Shown piece by piece: positions 1-8,306 of a DNA stretch of 64,000 nucleotides. The stretch is from Bradyrhizobium sp. PSBB068. GTDB taxonomy: Bacteria; Pseudomonadota; Alphaproteobacteria; Rhizobiales; Xanthobacteraceae. A model generated the notes under the pieces. The model made no database searches. It was not told the DNA's origin and worked only from the letters and a program-made list of their open reading frames with translations. How positions within the stretch are numbered: the first letter of the stretch is position 1; each line of letters begins with the position of its first letter. The stretch covers positions 5,518,001 to 5,582,000 of the forward strand of contig CP069300.1 of the NCBI GenBank assembly GCA_016839165.1. Reading direction: 5' to 3'. The translations under genes and the position numbers were made by a program.

Positions 1-439
1 CATCTTCACGCCTCATCGCGGTGTACGACGTGTATGGAAATGCTGCGTAAAGATAGGTTCCATCCTTTGCAATTCCGCGGTGGAGCGCACGTACAAAATC
101 ATTGTCGCTCCACGACCCGATCCCAGTCTCTCGATCCGGAGTAATATTAGTCGAATAGATTGTCCCAAACGGAAGGCGAAACGCGACCCCGCCAGAGAAT
201 GGCGCGCGACCAGGTGCACTATGGCAGGCGACGCAGTCCGCTGCTCGCGCGAGGTACTCTCCCTTCGCAATCAAGGCAGGTGACGACTCGACGTCGGCTG
301 CAACGACTTCAGGATCACGATCGAGCAGACGCCACGTCAGACCGGCACATAGCGCCGCAATGATGGCAATTGCGAATGCCCCCATGACGCGCAAGGCCCG
401 ACCTTTCCTGCCAAAGCTGTCCCAGAATCTGATGTTCAT
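1..439 (-). CDS. Cytochrome c subunit of a periplasmic dehydrogenase (partial, 3' end outside window)
   Basis: Reading the minus strand from an ATG at 439 gives an uninterrupted frame to the window edge (146 codons). The ATG overlaps the TGA of the upstream dehydrogenase gene (ATGA), so the two are translationally coupled. Residues about 18-40 form a hydrophobic signal or anchor helix. A haem-binding CVACH motif follows near residue 70, then STNITPD and the IGSW.DNDFVRALHRGI segment typical of the multihaem cytochrome c subunits of alcohol, aldehyde and isoquinoline-type dehydrogenases. The protein would accept electrons from the molybdenum enzyme in the periplasm and pass them to the respiratory chain. 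Family members usually carry up to three haem sites of about 400 residues, so most of the gene lies outside this window. Confidence 0.88.
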   Translation of the reverse strand, partial: MNIRFWDSFGRKGRALRVMGAFAIAIIAALCAGLTWRLLDRDPEVVAADVESSPALIAKGEYLARAADCVACHSAPGRAPFSGGVAFRLPFGTIYSTNITPDRETGIGSWSDNDFVRALHRGIAKDGTYLYAAFPYTSYTAMRRED

Positions 440-2595
440 TGTGTCTGGGCCACCTGCTGTGCGAACGGAATACGGCGCAGACGCCGACCAGTCGCAGAAT
501 AGATCGCATTCGCCAGTGCCGGTGCCGCCGCCACGGTACCCGTCTCCCCGATCCCACCGATTGGAGCATCAGGATTGTTCACTAGATGGACCGATATTTC
601 AGGCGCTTGGTTCATGCGAAGCATGCGATAGTCATTGAAGTTGCTCTGATCGACCCGACCATTCGTAACCGTAATCTCGCCGTAAAGTGCCATGGTCAGG
701 CCGAAGATCATCCCTCCTTCCATTTGTGCTTCAATGATATTCGGGTTGACGACTGGGCCACAATCTACGGCAATGTGCACACGTCTTAGCCGTATTTCAC
801 CTCCGGAGATCTCCGCCTCAAGCACCGAGGCAACATGAGTATTGAAGGAGAATTGCAGCGCAACCCCCCTGCCCCAGCCCTTGGGAAGCGGCTTCCCCCA
901 TCCGGACTTCTCAACAGCGAGATCAAGCACCGAGCGGCCGCGAGAATTCTTTTTTAGAAACTTGCGCCGAAAGTCGACCGGATCCTGGGATGCAGCCGCA
1001 GCAAGCTCGTCCATCAAGCTTTCCACGACGAATACGTTGTGCGTCTGACCAACGCCGCGCCACCATAGCGTGTCGAATACGCGAGGTTCGCAACGAACGT
1101 AGTCGACCAGAGTTGCTGGTAGTTCGTACGGGGTTTCGGTGGCCCCTAAGACGGCGTCTGGATCAAGATGGCCGTCCTTCTGCATTCTGGATGGACGCCA
1201 TCGGGCCGCGACGGACGATCCGGTCACACGATGGGTCCATCCGGAGATATTGCCTTGTGCGTCGAGCCCCGCAGAGACCCTATCGTAGTAATAGGGTCGA
1301 TACAGGTCGTGCTGGATGTCCTCTTCGCGAGTCCAAATCAATTTTACCGGATACGGGAGTTGCTTTGCAATTCGTGCTGCCTGATGGATCGAGTCTACGT
1401 CGAGACGACGACCGAACCCTCCACCTAAATACTGATTATGAATGTTGATCGACTCTTGGGGCAAACCGGTAACGAGCGCGACGGCAAGTTGCGCGCGAAC
1501 CGGGACCTGTGTGCCCACCCACACATCCGCACCATCGGCTCGAATGTGTATCGTCGTATTGATCGGCTCCATTGGAGCGTGGGCCAGAAAGGGAAGTTGG
1601 TACACAGCATCGATCCGTGTGACGCTACCCGCAATGGCGGAGACAGGGTCTCCCTCTTGTTTTGCCACGACGCCCGGCTGCCGGGACGCAGTGTCCAAGT
1701 CCTTGATCAGATCTTCCGTTGATACACTCTTGTTCGGTCCCTCATCCCAATGGGGATTTGCGGCGGCCAGGCCTTGCGTTGCAGCCCACATGTTGTCGCC
1801 GATTACCGACACCAAATCATCAAGGCGAACGACGTCGCGGACACCGGATACGCGCTTGGCCGCGGCTTCGTCGATAGAAACAAGGCGACCACCCCTGACA
1901 GGACAGGCAGCAACTGTCCCGATCTTCATTCCAGGGACCTTGATATCAATTCCGAAAGTCGCCGTCCCGTTAGCCTTTGCCGCACTATCCAGTCGGTGAG
2001 CCGATGAGCCTATCAGCCTAAACTCTGATGCTGGCTTGAGCGGCACATTGTCCGGAACGGGCTGTCGCGCCGCATCTTCCGCGAGTTCCCCATACGAGGC
2101 GCTGCGTCCGCTTGCGGAATGGGTGACCATCCCTTGTCGCGCTACGCAATCCTCGAAGACAACCCCCCACCGCTTTGCGGCCGCCATGATCAGCATAACT
2201 CGAGCGGTTGCACCCGCCTGGCGAAGTGGAATCCAACTACTCCTCGTTGATGCAGACCCGCCGGTTTCCTGCTGGCCCAGGATCGGGTCGGTGTATAGCG
2301 CCTCATTAGCCGGAGCCGCCAGCGCTTCGATCTGATCAAGACGCACCTCGAGTTCCTCTGCGATCAGCATGGCGGCCGCCGTGTAGATACCTTGGCCCAT
2401 CTCGACACTGCGCATAATGAAGCTGATGGCTCCTCTTCCATCAATGCGAATGAACGCATTCGGAGAAAATTCGCCGCCATCCACTAAACGTTCAGATCCA
2501 TACGCGAACTCGGGAAGGCGCATTTCGAGGAGAAGCCCCCCGCCGATGGCTACTCCAGCTCGTAACACCGACCGACGAGAAATTTCACTTATCAT
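436..2595 (-). CDS. Molybdopterin-binding aldehyde/N-heterocycle dehydrogenase, large subunit (IorB-like)
   Basis: This is a 719-residue large subunit of the xanthine-oxidase superfamily, isoquinoline 1-oxidoreductase (IorB) branch. The start at 2595 is chosen because it opens directly with a twin-arginine signal (SRRSVLRAG) and a hydrophobic stretch, and sits 10 bp after the small-subunit stop. The frame is open further upstream but overlaps that gene. Molybdopterin-site motifs are visible: LGGGFGRR in the middle, and near the C-terminus GIGETGTVAAAPALANA, whose glutamate is the family's catalytic base. The enzyme hydroxylates an aldehyde or N-heteroaromatic compound in the periplasm and hands electrons via the 2Fe-2S subunit to the adjacent cytochrome c. 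The substrate cannot be read from the sequence. The neighbouring FAH-family hydrolase suggests a catabolic role. Confidence 0.92.
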   Translation of the reverse strand: MISEISRRSVLRAGVAIGGGLLLEMRLPEFAYGSERLVDGGEFSPNAFIRIDGRGAISFIMRSVEMGQGIYTAAAMLIAEELEVRLDQIEALAAPANEALYTDPILGQQETGGSASTRSSWIPLRQAGATARVMLIMAAAKRWGVVFEDCVARQGMVTHSASGRSASYGELAEDAARQPVPDNVPLKPASEFRLIGSSAHRLDSAAKANGTATFGIDIKVPGMKIGTVAACPVRGGRLVSIDEAAAKRVSGVRDVVRLDDLVSVIGDNMWAATQGLAAANPHWDEGPNKSVSTEDLIKDLDTASRQPGVVAKQEGDPVSAIAGSVTRIDAVYQLPFLAHAPMEPINTTIHIRADGADVWVGTQVPVRAQLAVALVTGLPQESINIHNQYLGGGFGRRLDVDSIHQAARIAKQLPYPVKLIWTREEDIQHDLYRPYYYDRVSAGLDAQGNISGWTHRVTGSSVAARWRPSRMQKDGHLDPDAVLGATETPYELPATLVDYVRCEPRVFDTLWWRGVGQTHNVFVVESLMDELAAAASQDPVDFRRKFLKKNSRGRSVLDLAVEKSGWGKPLPKGWGRGVALQFSFNTHVASVLEAEISGGEIRLRRVHIAVDCGPVVNPNIIEAQMEGGMIFGLTMALYGEITVTNGRVDQSNFNDYRMLRMNQAPEISVHLVNNPDAPIGGIGETGTVAAAPALANAIYSATGRRLRRIPFAQQVAQTQ

Positions 2596-2605
2596 GACAA
2601 GCCTA

Positions 2606-3067
2606 TCAGGTATTGACCGCGGCGGCATGGATCGCTCGTCGGATACGCACGTAGGTGCCGCAGCGGCATATGTTCCCCGACATTGCCGCGTCGATGTCAG
2701 CGTCGGTCGGATTTGGCACATGCTTCAAAAGTGCCGCAGCAGTCATGATCTGACCTGATTGACAGTATCCACACTGAATGACTTCGTGCTCGAGCCAGGC
2801 TGCCTGCACCTTTGAGCCTTCGGTAGTGGCGCCAATCGCCTCGATCGTCGTCACTGGGCGCGCGCCGACGTCACCGATTGACAGCACACATGATCTAAGC
2901 GCAAGCCCGCCGACATGCACGGTGCATGCTCCGCATTGGGCAATCCCGCAACCGAATTTCGTACCGGTAAGACCGAGAACATCGCGAATAACCCACAGCA
3001 AGGGCATATCAGCCGGCACGTCCACGTCATGCGTCGCGCCGTTGATGTTGATGTTGATGATGGCCAC
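2606..3067 (-). CDS. [2Fe-2S] small subunit of molybdenum dehydrogenase (IorA-like)
   Basis: About 153 residues from a GTG at 3067, which lies a few bases after a GGGAGG ribosome-binding site. The frame is open to an ATG at 3100, but 152-160 residues is the usual IorA length. The N-terminal plant-type ferredoxin domain has the [10 protein letters not shown] motif. The C-terminal helical domain has QCGYCQSGQ and NICRCGTY. Together these bind two 2Fe-2S clusters that connect the molybdenum centre to the cytochrome c. There is no signal peptide, so it is probably co-exported with the Tat-dependent large subunit. The large-subunit gene follows after 10 bp. Confidence 0.92.
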   Translation of the reverse strand: MAIINININGATHDVDVPADMPLLWVIRDVLGLTGTKFGCGIAQCGACTVHVGGLALRSCVLSIGDVGARPVTTIEAIGATTEGSKVQAAWLEHEVIQCGYCQSGQIMTAAALLKHVPNPTDADIDAAMSGNICRCGTYVRIRRAIHAAAVNT

Positions 3068-3136
3068 AAAACCTCCCGTCCTCTGCGGCACTAAGGGCAA
3101 CGTAACGGCGCGCGCGGCCGACTCCCATCTACCGCA

Positions 3137-3961
3137 TCAAGATGTGATCTCGTGACGTTGCGAGCCGAGATTGGCAATACCGCATTCCAGCACATCGCCT
3201 ACCTTCATGAAGCGATTTTTACCGAAACCAACGCCAGGCGGCGTGCCCGTTGCCAAAATGTCGCCGGGAAGCAACGTCATGTGCGATGAGAAGTAGGCAA
3301 GCATCTCGGGGACACCGAACAGCATGTCGCTTGTATTGCCACGTTGCTCGTAGTTTCCGTTCAACTTGGTCCAGATATCGAGCTGCATTCCATCGACACC
3401 AGTCGTTAAATAGGGTCCGATCGGGGAATATCCCGGTCGCGACTTGGCGCGCACCAAGTGTTGCTGACCTTCTTCATCGACCTGCGTTGCGCGATCCGAA
3501 ACGTCGTTCACACAGACGTAACCGAAGATGTAGTCGGCTGCGGCGGCAGCGCTGACATCTTTCGCTTCCCGCCCGATCACGATTGCCAACTCGACTTCCC
3601 AGTCAAGTTTCACGTTCTGATTAGGACCACGAGAGATCGGATCGAAGGGTCCCGTCAGTGAGCTGATCGCCTTCAAGAACACCTCAGGTTCCGTCGGCGG
3701 CTTCATCTTGAATTCTTCGATGTGCTTCTTGTAGTTGAAGCCCGTCGCCGCGATCTGCCGAATGCCATCGATTGGCGCCAGGTATGTGACGTCACCGGCG
3801 ATCGGAGAGAGGCGAGAGGTATCGACATTGATTAAAGCACCTCCAGCTATCGCGTCCGGGTTGATGTCGGAAACAATGGGCCGCAGGTCGAGGTGCTCAC
3901 TACCTTTCAGAATTACCGGAACGGCGCCTTTGTCTGTTAGTACACGCGCGAACTGTTGCAT
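3137..3961 (-). CDS. Fumarylacetoacetate hydrolase (FAH)-family protein
   Basis: This is a 274-residue FAH-superfamily enzyme, first gene of the minus-strand operon. The start at 3961 has a GGAG eight bases upstream. An upstream in-frame ATG at 3997 lacks one. The metal-binding glutamates lie in DWEVELAIVIG and the aspartate in VCVNDVSDRA. The C-terminal GDILATGTPPGVGFG loop is diagnostic. FAH-family members are hydrolases, isomerases or decarboxylases acting on 2,4-diketo or 2-oxo-dienoic acids at the end of aromatic and heterocycle degradation. Pairing with an IorAB-type hydroxylase suggests a ring-degrading or aldehyde-oxidising pathway, but the specific reaction is inference. Confidence 0.9.
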   Translation of the reverse strand: MQQFARVLTDKGAVPVILKGSEHLDLRPIVSDINPDAIAGGALINVDTSRLSPIAGDVTYLAPIDGIRQIAATGFNYKKHIEEFKMKPPTEPEVFLKAISSLTGPFDPISRGPNQNVKLDWEVELAIVIGREAKDVSAAAAADYIFGYVCVNDVSDRATQVDEEGQQHLVRAKSRPGYSPIGPYLTTGVDGMQLDIWTKLNGNYEQRGNTSDMLFGVPEMLAYFSSHMTLLPGDILATGTPPGVGFGKNRFMKVGDVLECGIANLGSQRHEITS

Positions 3962-4323
3962 CGTCGGTTCTCCGTCACTTTGTCGGTTAAAGTACACATC
4001 GAGATATCCGACCTACCAACGCGGCCAACCTCCGTCTCCCCCGAACGAACGATATTGTCGCGAAAACACGGCACCTGAAGACGAAGCCGAGTCTGTCGCC
4101 GACCACTTCGCTAGGCCGATACGCCTGCTGTCGCCCACCGTCGGCACAGCCTGCAAATTGAGTCTCATCGTTTGCGAACGAAGAACGCACGCGATCTTCG
4201 GACGGGATTCTGTCGACGCAAACATGTCCAACCGCTCTTTCCGTTCTTTTGCGAAAGACCAGCAACTATTCCTCTTGCAAGTAGACAACACTGACCGCGA
4301 CCGCCCTTTCGAGGATGAGCAAG
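3962..4323. other. Intergenic region with no gene seen
   Basis: This gap separates the divergent FAH-family operon (minus) and a small secreted-protein gene (plus), so it should contain both promoters. I see no convincing sigma-70 box pair, long palindrome or small gene. Open frames here are short or antisense to the neighbours. Confidence 0.5.
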
Positions 4324-4665
4324 ATGACCAGGAGCACGAACTGCTACGCCACCATCACCGCGCTATTGGCCGCTACCTCCGCCCAAGCCAGTCCGTGCGC
4401 TCCTTCAATCGCGCGCGTTCAGGCACAGATCGACGCCGCCATCGAAAGACAAGCAGGAACCGATGGATGGAAGTCGGAAAGCCTCGACGCACTGCGCGGT
4501 TATCAGCCGACGCCGCGATCGCTGGCGGCCACCGAAGGCAGCCATCGGCGGGGCTTCGAACAGGCGCTCGATGCATTGGCTCAGGCTCGCGCCGCCAGCG
4601 ACGCCGGGGACTCCGCTGGCTGCCATCGGGCGCTCACCAATGCGCGCGCCGCGCTGCGCCCGTAG
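4324..4665 (+). CDS. Small secreted protein of unknown function
   Basis: 113 residues starting at ATG 4324, nine bases after a GAGG. The ATG at 4315 touches that GAGG and is less likely. A signal peptide ending near ATSAQASP is followed by a helical, Ala- and Arg-rich domain with two cysteines (one just after the signal peptide, one near the C-terminus). I do not recognise a named family. The pattern is that of short periplasmic hypothetical proteins common in Bradyrhizobium. Coding bias and signal peptide support a real gene. Confidence 0.65.
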   Translation: MTRSTNCYATITALLAATSAQASPCAPSIARVQAQIDAAIERQAGTDGWKSESLDALRGYQPTPRSLAATEGSHRRGFEQALDALAQARAASDAGDSAGCHRALTNARAALRP

Positions 4666-4954
4666 TCGAAACGTCGTTGCAGGCGGCAGTATCCTGGTCA
4701 GGCGTGGAGAAGCGCGAAGGCACCGAGACGTGGCGCCGATGATCATCAGCGAATGCCACAACACGCTCCGGAGTTCGTTCATGCAGAAGCTGAAGGCTGA
4801 TTGGGCACGGGTCAGGACTGACACCAAGATCGCGATGAAGAAGGATTGAAAACAAAATCTGAGCAGCGGCGTCCCGCGGCGACGTTGCACGATCGCTTAG
4901 CGGGCGACGGATCCAGCAAGCGTGTAAGACTCTCATGAATGAAAGGAAATAACG

Positions 4955-5440
4955 ATGGATCGGATCATGACGATTTGCGGGGCTATCTTTGTCGTAATCT
5001 TGACAACGGCGGCGCCAGCTTACTCTCGCGGCGGTGGCCATGGTGGCGGCGGAGGCTTTCATGGTGGTGGCGCGCATTTCGGCGGCACCGGACGCTTTCG
5101 AGCCTCTTCAGCAGGAATTCGTGCCGCTGGCACTCTTCACAGATCTGCGATGGGCCTTGGTCGTCTAAATCACGTCGATGCGAATCGGCTCGGTGCTGGC
5201 AGATTCCATCACAATCGCACCCACCGATGGGCGTACGCGCGCGGCTTAGGACTTGGCGGCGCTTTGGTATCAGGCGCATACCTTGGCTGGCCCTACTATG
5301 GTGACGGCTACGACGATTGGCTCCACGATGATTACGATGTTGCCACTGCTTCCAACTTTTGCGCACAGAGGTATCGCTCGTACGATCCGAATACCGGGAC
5401 GTATATCGGTTACGACGGAAGGAGGCACCCATGCCCCTAG
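4955..5440 (+). CDS. BA14K-family secreted protein
   Basis: 161 residues with a clear signal peptide ending at PAYS. A Gly/His-rich low-complexity segment of GGGH repeats follows (about 25-48), then a short hydrophobic Gly-rich patch (GLGLGGALVSGAYLG). The C-terminal BA14K signature is CAQRYRSYDPNTGTY followed by GYDGRRHPC. BA14K proteins are small envelope proteins with lectin-like activity described in Brucella. AAAGGA lies eight bases upstream of the ATG. The Gly/His-rich spacer could bind metal ions, which is only a suggestion. Confidence 0.85.
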   Translation: MDRIMTICGAIFVVILTTAAPAYSRGGGHGGGGGFHGGGAHFGGTGRFRASSAGIRAAGTLHRSAMGLGRLNHVDANRLGAGRFHHNRTHRWAYARGLGLGGALVSGAYLGWPYYGDGYDDWLHDDYDVATASNFCAQRYRSYDPNTGTYIGYDGRRHPCP

Positions 5441-6138
5441 CGATGGCGACCTAAGGAACTGCCTCTACGAAGACCTCAGAGTTTCCGCTGTGCTTCGTAG
5501 TTAGAAGGCGCTTGAACAAGCCGTTCCCGGCGCGGCGCGTATTTTCCAAAGCCCGTTTTCGTCACAGCATTACGGGAAACCGGCTGACGAATGCGAAGAC
5601 TTCACGCGAAGTGTTCAGCCGGCTCCCAGAAGGAGTCGGCTGAAGCATCTTTTTTCGTACGACCGGATACCTCGACCTTCTCGCCAGTGCGATCCTGGCT
5701 AGCACGAGAAGCACCGCAATCGGTGTGCTCATAGCGTTAGGTAGGCCGAGCGGGCGAGTGGCTTCATCTAGTTATATCCAGAGTCCGAGCGTCGGGCCAT
5801 CGACACCACCGGGTGGATTTATTGACGCAGATGCGCAGGAATCCGAGCCTCGTCGAAAGACTTCGAACGCGGTTGTTGTCGCAAGCAAGGCTCAAGGCCT
5901 GGCATTGAGGCGCCGTCGCTACTTCCAGATCAAAACACAACGCGCAACGTAGACGAAGACCAGGGTGTTTGTGATACTGCATGCTAACTTCAGAGCGGCC
6001 ACACGGGTCCTTGCGCATTTGAGCGTTCGGCTTGGGAATTGGCGTGCGTCTCGGCAATACGGGATATGGCAAATTGCTATACCGTTCCGGTGAAGCAGCT
6101 GCTTCTGCATCGCAGCGAGTGCTAAGGGAGCCGTCGCG
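5441..6138. other. Long intergenic region with a hairpin but no gene
   Basis: About 700 bases without a convincing gene. The plus- and minus-strand open frames overlap each other antisense and show no recognisable domain or ribosome-binding site. The only structure noted is an imperfect hairpin with a nearby T-run at 5617-5655, listed separately. Confidence 0.5.
5617..5655 (+). terminator. Possible intrinsic terminator
   Basis: AGCCGGCTCC at 5617-5626 pairs with GGAGTCGGCT at 5632-5641 (one G-U pair) around a five-base loop. A run of six T begins eight bases later at 5650. The gap between stem and T-run makes it non-ideal. It would terminate transcription some 200 bases after the BA14K gene, or belong to an unannotated small RNA. 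Confidence 0.3.
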
Positions 6139-6447
6139 TTGAGCTACAAACGAGGGTTGCCATACGTGGTTGTGGGAACAGCGATTGTCGCAGTTATCGG
6201 CATTTCGGAAGCCACACTGAAACCTCCGGAAGTTTACACCAATCGCTTCTGCTTGTTGGACCAGGGCAAACGAACATGTCGCTTTCAGACACTCACTCAA
6301 TGCATGACGGCGATGCCGACTTCAGACTCCGAGTGCGTGAGAGATACGGTGAAGCCCAGCACACTGAGAAGCAAGATACGTCGCTATTGCAGCGGTGACC
6401 CCGGCGCCGCTAGCCCACTTCGGTATGCCTGCACACGCTGGCTGTGA
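6139..6447 (+). CDS. Small DUF3551-like secreted protein
   Basis: 102 residues from a TTG start at 6139 with GGGAG eight bases upstream. An N-terminal hydrophobic segment (residues 9-22) is followed by a cysteine pattern: FCLLDQG..TCRFQTLTQCM, then a further Cys in SECVRD. This matches the layout of DUF3551 proteins (C, NCxF, QC, C). The C-terminus has two more cysteines (RRYC, YACTRWL). DUF3551 proteins are short exported proteins of unknown function that are abundant in Bradyrhizobium. The family call rests on motif spacing only. Confidence 0.55.
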   Translation: MSYKRGLPYVVVGTAIVAVIGISEATLKPPEVYTNRFCLLDQGKRTCRFQTLTQCMTAMPTSDSECVRDTVKPSTLRSKIRRYCSGDPGAASPLRYACTRWL

Positions 6448-6604
6448 TGAGATTTCCATCATAGGCGCGAACGTGAAGCGGATCATGCGCCGGCAACGAC
6501 GGTGACCCCGTCAATCCGCAAGGAAGGCCTCCGGCTCATGCGCATCATGCAGCGCTCACTCTGCTCTTTATCATTGGCGTGCAACCTGGTTCGGAGCACC
6601 ACAC

Positions 6605-7111
6605 ATGCGAAGACGGCTCAAATGGCACAGGGGCGCTTTCGTCCTGTGCATGTGGCTCGCAACCGGCGCGATCGGGAGGCCCGTTGCAGCAAATGCCCAG
6701 ACGACATCTTCAACTCCGCCGTCGTCAGGCGCGCGAGCAACATCGCCATTCATGATGGAGCCGAGCGGCGCGCCAGGCATTCCGCTCGGCGCGACCGAAA
6801 TCGCAACGCCCGGCGTAAGTCCGATCATCCCCTCGCCAGGTACAGGCATCGGGAATTGCGCCGGCTCGAGTGCTGCTCCGTCATCGAAAGCTCCATTCGA
6901 CGGTGGCGGGATTTCCGGAAGCGCGCCGCTGTCGTGCACCGACAGCAGCATTCCTTCGTCTCCCCTGCCCTCGTCGTCGACGGCCGGACGTGCCGGGGTT
7001 CCCTTGGGAGCGACCGAGATCGGCAATGCCGGAATCAGCCAAGTCGCGCCCGTTGCGGGCCCAAGCACACCAGCCAATGCGGTTTCGATCACCGGTTTCG
7101 GCCATCCCTGA
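6605..7111 (+). CDS. Secreted Pro/Ser-rich protein with internal PLGATEI duplication
   Basis: 168 residues with GGAG eight bases upstream and a signal peptide (AFVLCMWLATGAIG to ANAQ). The mature part is low-complexity, rich in Pro, Ser, Gly and Ala. It contains two copies of a G.PLGATEI..(P/A)G(V/I)S motif about 70 residues apart, and the two mature cysteines (NCAG, SCTD) lie between them. No named family recognised. It ends 22 bp before the RND adaptor start, so it probably heads the efflux operon. Confidence 0.65.
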   Translation: MRRRLKWHRGAFVLCMWLATGAIGRPVAANAQTTSSTPPSSGARATSPFMMEPSGAPGIPLGATEIATPGVSPIIPSPGTGIGNCAGSSAAPSSKAPFDGGGISGSAPLSCTDSSIPSSPLPSSSTAGRAGVPLGATEIGNAGISQVAPVAGPSTPANAVSITGFGHP

Positions 7112-7133
7112 GATTCATGAGAGGAACACCACC

Positions 7134-8306
7134 GTGAAACGCAGCTTCATTGTCGTGCTGGTCGTGCTCGCCACTGCCCTTGGCGGCGGGAGCGTCTGGT
7201 ACTTCGGCAAGAGAGCCCGGCCGGCCGCAGCGAGCCTGCCGGCGTCTGCCGCAATCCCAGTGGTCGCTGCCACGGTCACTGGCAGGAATGTCCCGATTTA
7301 CCTGCGCGGCATAGGCACGGTGATCGCCTACAACACTGACGTCGTGCGCAGTCAGATCCAGGGACAAATCGTCCAGATCGCCTTCACCGAGGGCCAGACG
7401 GTCAAGGCCGGCGATCTGCTTGCACAGATAGATCCCCGTCCATACGAGGCCCAGATCGAGCAGTTCACAGCCAATCGCGACCGCGACCGGGCCCAGCTGA
7501 CGAACGCGGAGGCAAATCTTTCCCGCTACACCCAGCTCGGCGACAAGGGATATGCCACTCCGCAATTGATCGAGACGCAGAAGGCGCAGGTCGCGCAGCT
7601 ACAGGCCGCCGTCAAGTCGGATCAGGCGCAGATCGACGAAGCCAAAGTTCAGCTCAGCTACACGCGCCTGACGTCGCCAATCCCCGGCGTTACCGGCGTC
7701 AGGCAGATCGACGTCGGCAACGTCATTCACCCGACCGATCCGAACGGCCTTGTCGTAGTGACCCAGGTGGAGCCGATCTCGCTGCTCTTCACCCTTCCGG
7801 AGGCGGATCTCCCGGAGATTCAGCAGCAGTTGACCAAGGGACCGCTGAAGGTCGTCGCCTACAGCCAGGACGACAAGATCAAGCTCGACGAGGGTGAGCT
7901 GCTTCTCATCAACAACGAGATCATCCAGACGACGGGCACACTTCAGCTCAAGGCTACTTTTCCAAATCGCGATCACCGGCTATGGCCGGGACAACTGATA
8001 AATGCCCGCCTGCTGCTCGACACCCGCAAGGACGCCTTGACCGTCGCCGGCTCAGCCGTGCAGCAGGGCCCGAACGGCGCCTATGTCTACGTGGTGAAGC
8101 CGAACCAGACGGCGGAGCTCCGCCCAGTCCACGTCGCGCAGATCAGCGACGGGCAGGCGCTGATCGATCAGGGCCTGAAATCGGGCGATGTCGTCGTGAT
8201 CGACGGACAGTACCGGCTCAAGGAAGGCAGCCAGGTTCAGGAGCTGCACGGCAAGGCCGCGCGCGAAGCGGACCTGCAAAGCTCTGTGCAGGACGCGCTG
8301 CCATGA
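7134..8306 (+). CDS. RND efflux periplasmic adaptor subunit (MdtA/HlyD family)
   Basis: 390 residues from a GTG at 7134 with GAGGA eight bases upstream. The frame is open further upstream but that part overlaps the preceding gene. An N-terminal membrane or signal segment (residues 5-24) is followed by a lipoyl/barrel-sandwich half (SQIQGQIVQIAFTEGQTVKAG), an alpha-hairpin (about 95-150) and beta-barrel and membrane-proximal domains. These link the inner-membrane RND pump to an outer-membrane channel. The stop overlaps the pump start (ATGA). No outer-membrane factor gene is present nearby, so the channel must be encoded elsewhere. Confidence 0.93.
   Translation: MKRSFIVVLVVLATALGGGSVWYFGKRARPAAASLPASAAIPVVAATVTGRNVPIYLRGIGTVIAYNTDVVRSQIQGQIVQIAFTEGQTVKAGDLLAQIDPRPYEAQIEQFTANRDRDRAQLTNAEANLSRYTQLGDKGYATPQLIETQKAQVAQLQAAVKSDQAQIDEAKVQLSYTRLTSPIPGVTGVRQIDVGNVIHPTDPNGLVVVTQVEPISLLFTLPEADLPEIQQQLTKGPLKVVAYSQDDKIKLDEGELLLINNEIIQTTGTLQLKATFPNRDHRLWPGQLINARLLLDTRKDALTVAGSAVQQGPNGAYVYVVKPNQTAELRPVHVAQISDGQALIDQGLKSGDVVVIDGQYRLKEGSQVQELHGKAAREADLQSSVQDALP

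Noticed and set aside
5725..5952. Small plus-strand frame and the overlapping minus-strand frame 5764-6300
   Set aside because: They are antisense to each other, with low-complexity content, no ribosome-binding site and no family.
7982..8302. N-terminal extension of the RND pump frame
   Set aside because: It overlaps the adaptor gene in another frame; the canonical pump N-terminus begins at 8303.
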